Under the pieces are notes generated by a model. The model had not been told where the DNA came from. It did not search any database and saw only the letters and a list, made by a program, of their open reading frames with translations. This document shows positions 44,769-48,353 of a stretch of DNA of 48,353 nt, one piece after another. The position numbers and the translations under genes were made by a program. This stretch comes from Pyrinomonadaceae bacterium (GTDB lineage: Bacteria; Acidobacteriota; Blastocatellia; Pyrinomonadales; Pyrinomonadaceae): contig JAVEDE010000018.1 of the NCBI GenBank assembly GCA_030841105.1, positions 1 to 48,353 on the forward strand, read 5' to 3'. Every line of letters starts with the position of its first letter. The stretch's first letter is position 1.

Positions 44769-44909
44769 GTGAAGTGACGAGTGACAGGTGACGAGTGACA
44801 ATAGAAGGCGTGTAAATCGTGAATCGTCAATCGTGAAAATATAAAACCTGCTTTCCTCTATTCACGATTCACGGCTCTTTCTTGTCGCTCGTCACTCGTC
44901 ACTCGTCAC
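44769..44909. repeat. Nested heptamer-repeat hairpin H (two families)
   Basis: Outer arms belong to the GAGTGAC family (44769-44803: GTGAAGT, GACGAGT, GACAGGT, GACGAGT, GACAATA; 44882-44909: TTGTCGC, TCGTCAC x3). Inner arms belong to the AATCGTG family (44812-44839: GTAAATC, GTGAATC, GTCAATC, GTGAAAA; 44861-44874: TTCACGA, TTCACGG). The right arm contains the stop codon of the VOC gene (44906-44908). Confidence 0.9.
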
Positions 44910-45283
44910 TTTTCTTCTCCTTCCCATGTGACGAAGAAGAGGCGATAGTGATCCGGGTCTTCGAGGGTGACGAAGCGGCCGCCCCAACCTTCATCGCTCG
45001 GCGCGACGAGTACGAGTCCGCGCGCCTGCAAGTCTCGGTAGTACTCGTCAACGTCCGTGACGCCGAAGAACAGGTGGACGCCGCGCCCGCGCCGCGCCAT
45101 CGTCAACAGTTGCTCGGCCAGCATGACGCGCAGGCGACCGGCGCGCAGCGTCGCCATCGGCGGCTCGGCCTCCTCCTGTAACGTGTGCAACTCGAAGCCC
45201 AGACACTCGCGGTAGAACTCCACAGAGTCGCGCAGGCTGTTGACTTCGAGGAACAACAGATCGAGTCCCGTTAGTTTCGTCAT
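44906..45283 (-). CDS. VOC (glyoxalase/bleomycin-resistance fold) protein
   Basis: A 125-residue protein of the vicinal oxygen chelate superfamily with two beta-alpha-beta-beta-beta units. Typical segments are FLEVNSLRDSVEFYRECLGF plus ELHTLQEEAEPPMATL (first unit), then VHLFFGVTDVDEYYRDLQAR and FVTLEDPDHYRLFFV (second unit, with the usual late D-P-D/E-x-x metal-side motif). It is a metalloenzyme or binding protein of unknown substrate. It starts three bases after the DnaJ-like gene and is surely co-transcribed with it. The stop codon is supplied by a heptamer array. Confidence 0.9.
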   Translation of the reverse strand: MTKLTGLDLLFLEVNSLRDSVEFYRECLGFELHTLQEEAEPPMATLRAGRLRVMLAEQLLTMARRGRGVHLFFGVTDVDEYYRDLQARGLVLVAPSDEGWGGRFVTLEDPDHYRLFFVTWEGEEK

Positions 45284-45286
45284 CTT

Positions 45287-45937
45287 CTAAATCGCCGTGA
45301 GCAAGACGTAGAGCGTGTAGCCACCGCCCGCCACCGTCGCCCAGAAGAGCGTCTCCTGCGCCCACGCGAGCCGCCGCGCGAGGTGCTTGGGCGAGTAACC
45401 TTCGCGCGCGTAGGCGAGCGCGGCGTGCGCCATCCACACGCCGAAGAGGAGCAAAGACAGACCGAGCAGCGCGAGCGGCCACAAAAACACGACGTAGTGA
45501 AAGCGCACCAGAAAGATCAGCACCACGCCCGCGAACAGACTCAACAACGCGCCCGCCAGACGCCCGCCGATGGCGTCGGCCTGCGCCCCTGCGGAAGTCG
45601 AAGGGATGAAGTCGGGCGGCGCGGCGTAGGCGCGTCGGCGCGGCGCATAGAGGGTCTCGTCCGGGTCGTTGTCATCAGTCTCATACGTCTCGTCGTAGGT
45701 CTCATACGTCTCGTCGCCGGTCGCGCGCGTGGCGTCGTCGTAAGCCTCGCGCGCGGCGGCGTCTTTGAGCACGCCCCACGCCTCGTTGATCGCCTTCATC
45801 TCTTCTTCGTCGCCGCCGCGGTCGGGGTGGTGCGCGACGGCCAGACGCTTGTAACGTCGCTCGATCTCGTCGCGCGGCGCATCGCGTGCCGCGCCGAGCA
45901 CCGTGTAGTAATCGCGCCTCTCGTCAGCCTCGCTCAT
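45287..45937 (-). CDS. J-domain membrane protein
   Basis: A 216-residue protein. The N-terminal J-domain (about 9-65, DYYTVLGAARDAPRDEIERR; HHPDRGGDEEEMKAINEAWG) has the HPD motif at 37-39 that stimulates Hsp70 ATPase. An acidic linker contains an in-frame 21-bp duplication (45678-45719; DETYETY-type heptapeptides). The C-terminus has three or so membrane helices (about 125-180 and 195-216), so the J-domain is held at the membrane. The ATG at 45937 begins just before the J-domain; an upstream in-frame start at 46012 adds an unconserved segment. It forms an operon with the VOC gene. Confidence 0.88.
   Translation of the reverse strand: MSEADERRDYYTVLGAARDAPRDEIERRYKRLAVAHHPDRGGDEEEMKAINEAWGVLKDAAAREAYDDATRATGDETYETYDETYETDDNDPDETLYAPRRRAYAAPPDFIPSTSAGAQADAIGGRLAGALLSLFAGVVLIFLVRFHYVVFLWPLALLGLSLLLFGVWMAHAALAYAREGYSPKHLARRLAWAQETLFWATVAGGGYTLYVLLTAI
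45678..45719 (-). repeat. In-frame 21-bp duplication in the J-domain gene
   Basis: GTCTCATACGTCTCGTCG plus three bases occurs twice in tandem (45678-45698, 45699-45719) and encodes acidic Tyr/Glu/Thr/Asp heptapeptides. The copies differ only near the end, so the duplication is recent. Confidence 0.85.
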
Positions 45938-46008
45938 GCCTTCCCCGCCGTCGCCCCGAATGTTGCCGGATGGCACACATACTAACCGCGCCGCGCGGAA
46001 GATACAAA

Positions 46009-46150
46009 GCAAAGGGTAAAGGGGAAGGGGGAAGGGGGAAAGGATCAGGGTAAAGATAGATAACGGTGCGCGAGGTTCTTCTTTACCTTTCCCCCTTCCC
46101 CCTTACCCTTTGCCCTGATCCTTTTCCCCTTACCCTTTTCCCTTTCCCCT
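46009..46150. repeat. Heptamer-repeat hairpin I (polypurine family)
   Basis: Left arm GCAAAGG, GTAAAGG, GGAAGGG x2, GGAAAGG, ATCAGGG, TAAAGAT (46009-46057). Right arm of ten pyrimidine-rich 7-mers (46081-46150), including TGATCCT, which matches the ATCAGGG unit of the left arm. It lies in the divergent gap between the J-domain gene and the gene at 46195. Same family as 15886-16019. Confidence 0.9.
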
Positions 46151-46194
46151 CTGTGTTAAGCTAAGGCAACTTTAACGATGGCGGGTACACTGTG

Positions 46195-46551
46195 ATGGCT
46201 TTGCCTTTCGCGCCGGGCGATGATCTCATCTTCCAACTTGAGAGCGGCTTCGGGCTGCTGCGCGTCCTCGCCGTAGAGGAACGCGACGGGCAGATTGTCT
46301 GGCATCTGCTCGCCTACGAAGACTTTTTTCCAGACGTTGAGACGGCCGAAGCCGCGCTGCTCAACGGCACGCCACTCGGCGTCCGCGCGGCGCACCTGCC
46401 GCTCACCGATTACGCGTTCGGCAAGACGCCCGCCGCGCGCCTCTGCAACCGCCCCGTGACGGAAGACGAACTCGCAGCCTATCGCGCGTGGAGCGCTGCG
46501 GGCGGCGAACCCTTCGACCGCTCCGCCCTCCTCATGCTCGGTCTGCGCTGA
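46195..46551 (+). CDS. Hypothetical protein
   Basis: A 118-residue soluble protein starting MALPFAPGDDLIFQLESGFG. Strand-rich N-terminal half (FGLLRVLAVEERDGQIVWHL) suggests a small beta barrel; the second half includes AYEDFFPDVETAEAALLNGT and a helical C-terminus (TEDELAAYRAWSAAGGEPFD). The combination recurs as an unnamed family in related genomes as far as I can judge, but I do not recognise a domain name. A GTG three bases upstream is an equally possible start. It is 27 bases before the M1 aminopeptidase gene and may be co-transcribed. Confidence 0.7.
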   Translation: MALPFAPGDDLIFQLESGFGLLRVLAVEERDGQIVWHLLAYEDFFPDVETAEAALLNGTPLGVRAAHLPLTDYAFGKTPAARLCNRPVTEDELAAYRAWSAAGGEPFDRSALLMLGLR

Positions 46552-46578
46552 ACTGTTGCCGACGAGAGACTCAAGACG

Positions 46579-48353
46579 ATGAATCTTCAACCCACGACTA
46601 CCGCGCCCGCGCGACGCGCGTTCCGCCGTCAACGCTTCCCCGCCCTGCTGCTGCTCGTCCTGCTCGCGCTCTGTTCCGTCGCCCTCGCCGAACGCCGCGA
46701 GCGCATCGTCGAAAACTGGCGTCCGCTCCACTACGACGTGACGCTCGTCTTCAACGACGAACTCAGCGAACTGACGCGCGCCGAGACGCGTCTGGATGCG
46801 CTCGTCCTGCGCGAACGGCTCGCCGTCATTGACCTCGACTTCGGCGCGCTCTCGATTGACGGCGTGAGCGTCGGCGGCCGTCCGGCGCGTTACGAACGGC
46901 AGGGCGAGCGGCTCAACGTCTATCTCGCACGCCCCGCGCGTCGCGGCGAGCGTTTGCAGTTGACGGTCGTCTATCACGGCCGACCAACCGACGGTTTGAT
47001 TTTGACGAACGACAAGGACGGCCACGCGTCGGCCACGGGCGACAACTGGCCGAACCGCGTGCACCACTGGATACCCACGCTCGATCACCCGTCGGCGAAA
47101 GCCACCGTCAACTTCAACGTCACCGTGCCCGCGCGCGCGACCGTCGTCGCCAACGGGCGTCTCGCCGCGCGCAGCCCGACCCGCTCAGGCGCGCACGTGA
47201 CGTGGACTTACAGCGAGGCCGCGCCGATGCCGCCCTATTGCATGGTCGTCGCGGTCGGCGAGTTCGCCGGCATCACGCCCGGGGTCATGCTCCCCGCCGC
47301 GCACGCGCCCGTCTCGTACTACGTGCCGCCGTCCGATCAGAAGTTTGCGATACAGGGTTTCGGCGCGGCCATTCCTTCGCTCAAATATTTCAGCCAGACC
47401 GTCGCGCCGTTCCCTTACGCGAAACTCGCGCACATCGTCGGCGCGACGCGCTTCGGCGGCATGGAAAACTCCGGCGCGATCATCTACGCGCGCACGATGT
47501 TCGACCCGCGCGAGAACGCGCCGCAGAGCGCGCGCTTCGGAGTGCGCCGCGGTCTCGTCGAACTCGTCGCGCACGAGACGGCGCACCAATGGTTCGGCGA
47601 CGCCGTGACGCCCGCCACTTGGGCTGACCTCTGGTTGAGCGAAGGCTTCGCCACCTACTACGCGGGTCTCTTCGTCGAGCACGCCGAAGGCCGCGACGCC
47701 TTCCGCGATTACATGCGGCGCAAGCGCGAGGAGTATCTTAAGTACGAAGGGACGCGCCGCGCGCCCATCTACGACCGCGAGACGGAAGACCTCAACGAAC
47801 TCTTGAACGCGAACAACTACCAGAAGGGCGCGTGGGTCTTGCACATGCTCCGCGCCGAACTCGGCGACGCGGCCTTCTTCCGCGGCGTGCGCGCCTACTA
47901 TCGCGCGCACCTCAACCGCAACGCCACGACCGAAGATTTGCGCGCCGCGCTCGAACGCGCTTCCGGCCGCTCCTTGCGCGAGTTCTTCGCGCGCTGGGTT
48001 TACGCGAGCGGCCACCCACGCTACGAAGCCACCTGGAGTTGGGACGAGGGGGCGAGGGCACGCGGCGGCGTGCTGACGCTCACGCTCCGGCAGACGCAGG
48101 AAGGCGACGGCGGCGCGCACTTCCCGAACTCATTCCCCGTCGAGATAGTGGCCGGGGCGAACACGCGCCGGATCACACTCACGCCGCGCGGGCGCGAGAT
48201 TGTCACCCGCATTAACCTATCCGCCCCCCCAACAGATGTTCGCTTCGATCCCGAAGAGACAATCCTCAAGGAGTTGATCGTACGCACATGGTTGACGCGA
48301 GACACCGCCACATGGAAGCCTCTTCGGCACTTCCATGTGGCGGTGTCTCGCGT
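46579..48353 (+). CDS. Secreted M1 family aminopeptidase (3' end outside window)
   Basis: At least 591 residues are visible, open to the window edge. The signal peptide has basic residues then PALLLLVLLALCSVALA (about 22-38). The beta-rich N-terminal domain follows. The exopeptidase motif is GGMEN (293-297, usually GAMEN). The zinc site is complete: H332-E333-x-x-H336 (VAHETAHQWFGD) with E355 in WLSEGFATYY, matching HExxH-x18-E. The protein probably cleaves N-terminal residues from peptides outside the cytoplasm. The last ~20 visible codons run through a perfect inverted repeat (48295-48353), so the stop codon probably lies just beyond the edge. Confidence 0.93.
   Translation, partial: MNLQPTTTAPARRAFRRQRFPALLLLVLLALCSVALAERRERIVENWRPLHYDVTLVFNDELSELTRAETRLDALVLRERLAVIDLDFGALSIDGVSVGGRPARYERQGERLNVYLARPARRGERLQLTVVYHGRPTDGLILTNDKDGHASATGDNWPNRVHHWIPTLDHPSAKATVNFNVTVPARATVVANGRLAARSPTRSGAHVTWTYSEAAPMPPYCMVVAVGEFAGITPGVMLPAAHAPVSYYVPPSDQKFAIQGFGAAIPSLKYFSQTVAPFPYAKLAHIVGATRFGGMENSGAIIYARTMFDPRENAPQSARFGVRRGLVELVAHETAHQWFGDAVTPATWADLWLSEGFATYYAGLFVEHAEGRDAFRDYMRRKREEYLKYEGTRRAPIYDRETEDLNELLNANNYQKGAWVLHMLRAELGDAAFFRGVRAYYRAHLNRNATTEDLRAALERASGRSLREFFARWVYASGHPRYEATWSWDEGARARGGVLTLTLRQTQEGDGGAHFPNSFPVEIVAGANTRRITLTPRGREIVTRINLSAPPTDVRFDPEETILKELIVRTWLTRDTATWKPLRHFHVAVSR
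48295..48353. repeat. Perfect 24-bp inverted repeat at window edge
   Basis: Arms 48295-48318 and 48330-48353 are exact reverse complements around an 11-base loop (CCTCTTCGGCA). It lies in the 3' end of the M1 peptidase frame. It is probably a strong terminator stem whose T-run would lie just outside the window, but this cannot be seen. Confidence 0.8.

Overview
The window is a high-GC (clearly above 60% by eye), gene-dense bacterial chromosome segment with about 45 protein genes, one intact tRNA gene, and an unusual load of structured intergenic repeats. The organism is most likely a Gram-negative-type heterotroph from the Acidobacteriota (class Blastocatellia or a neighbour). This is inference: MurE carries the meso-diaminopimelate DNPR motif, groESL has a HrcA/CIRCE switch, lipoprotein and Tat signals are present, and the mix of M28, M1, GH20, GH43 and GH1 hydrolases, PilZ/GGDEF-EAL proteins and four-helix-bundle proteins fits that phylum. 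No rRNA is present to prove it.

Layout. 1-5050: DinB-like protein, purC, cvpA, a small Fis-type HTH protein, and groES-groEL with CIRCE operator and strong terminator. 5083-6544: a more A/T-rich accessory patch with an unknown protein, an excisionase/MerR-like HTH protein whose promoter carries repeated operator-like sites, a start-less duplicated tail of that protein, and a coiled-coil repeat protein. 6571-9300: secreted M28 peptidase, zinc-ribbon membrane miniprotein, methyltransferase. 9575-9830: tRNA-Gly(CCC) plus a truncated second copy. 9843-14072: intracellular GH1 and GH43 glycosidases and an FMN reductase. 14180-14735: two adjacent arrays of degenerate ~21-bp repeats. 14747-22509: class V aminotransferase, LysA-type decarboxylase, four-helix-bundle protein, Tat-exported amine oxidase, a DUF4177-like triple-repeat protein, an APC permease and a DUF2585 protein. 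22515-29290: murE, a D-aminoacylase-like amidohydrolase, small secreted and membrane proteins, and a polytopic glycosyltransferase-like protein. 29331-33936: HGSNAT-like acyltransferase, GH20 hexosaminidase and a divergent SIS-domain sugar-phosphate enzyme, together an amino-sugar locus. 33939-39383: lipoprotein, CBS protein, radical SAM protein, and a PilZ plus PAS-GGDEF-EAL pair. 39963-43964: a three-gene envelope module (zinc-ribbon/SPOR protein, membrane-anchored amidase, actin-like ATPase). 43965-44446: three hairpins and twelve exact 21-bp units. 44447-48353: a second PilZ protein, VOC and DnaJ-like membrane proteins, an unknown protein, and a secreted M1 aminopeptidase cut by the window edge.

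The most distinctive signal is not a gene. At eight intergenic places, and once inside a gene, there are tandem 7-bp repeats. In seven of the intergenic cases they form two complementary arms (hairpins). They use at least six unrelated heptamer families, abut start codons or supply stop codons, and occur in divergent as well as co-directional gaps. Three further arrays have 21-bp (3 x 7) units, and two genes contain in-frame 21-bp or 12-bp tandem repeats. This suggests an active repeat-generating process with a 7-bp step. The SPOR/amidase/actin trio is the best candidate for an undescribed protein system.
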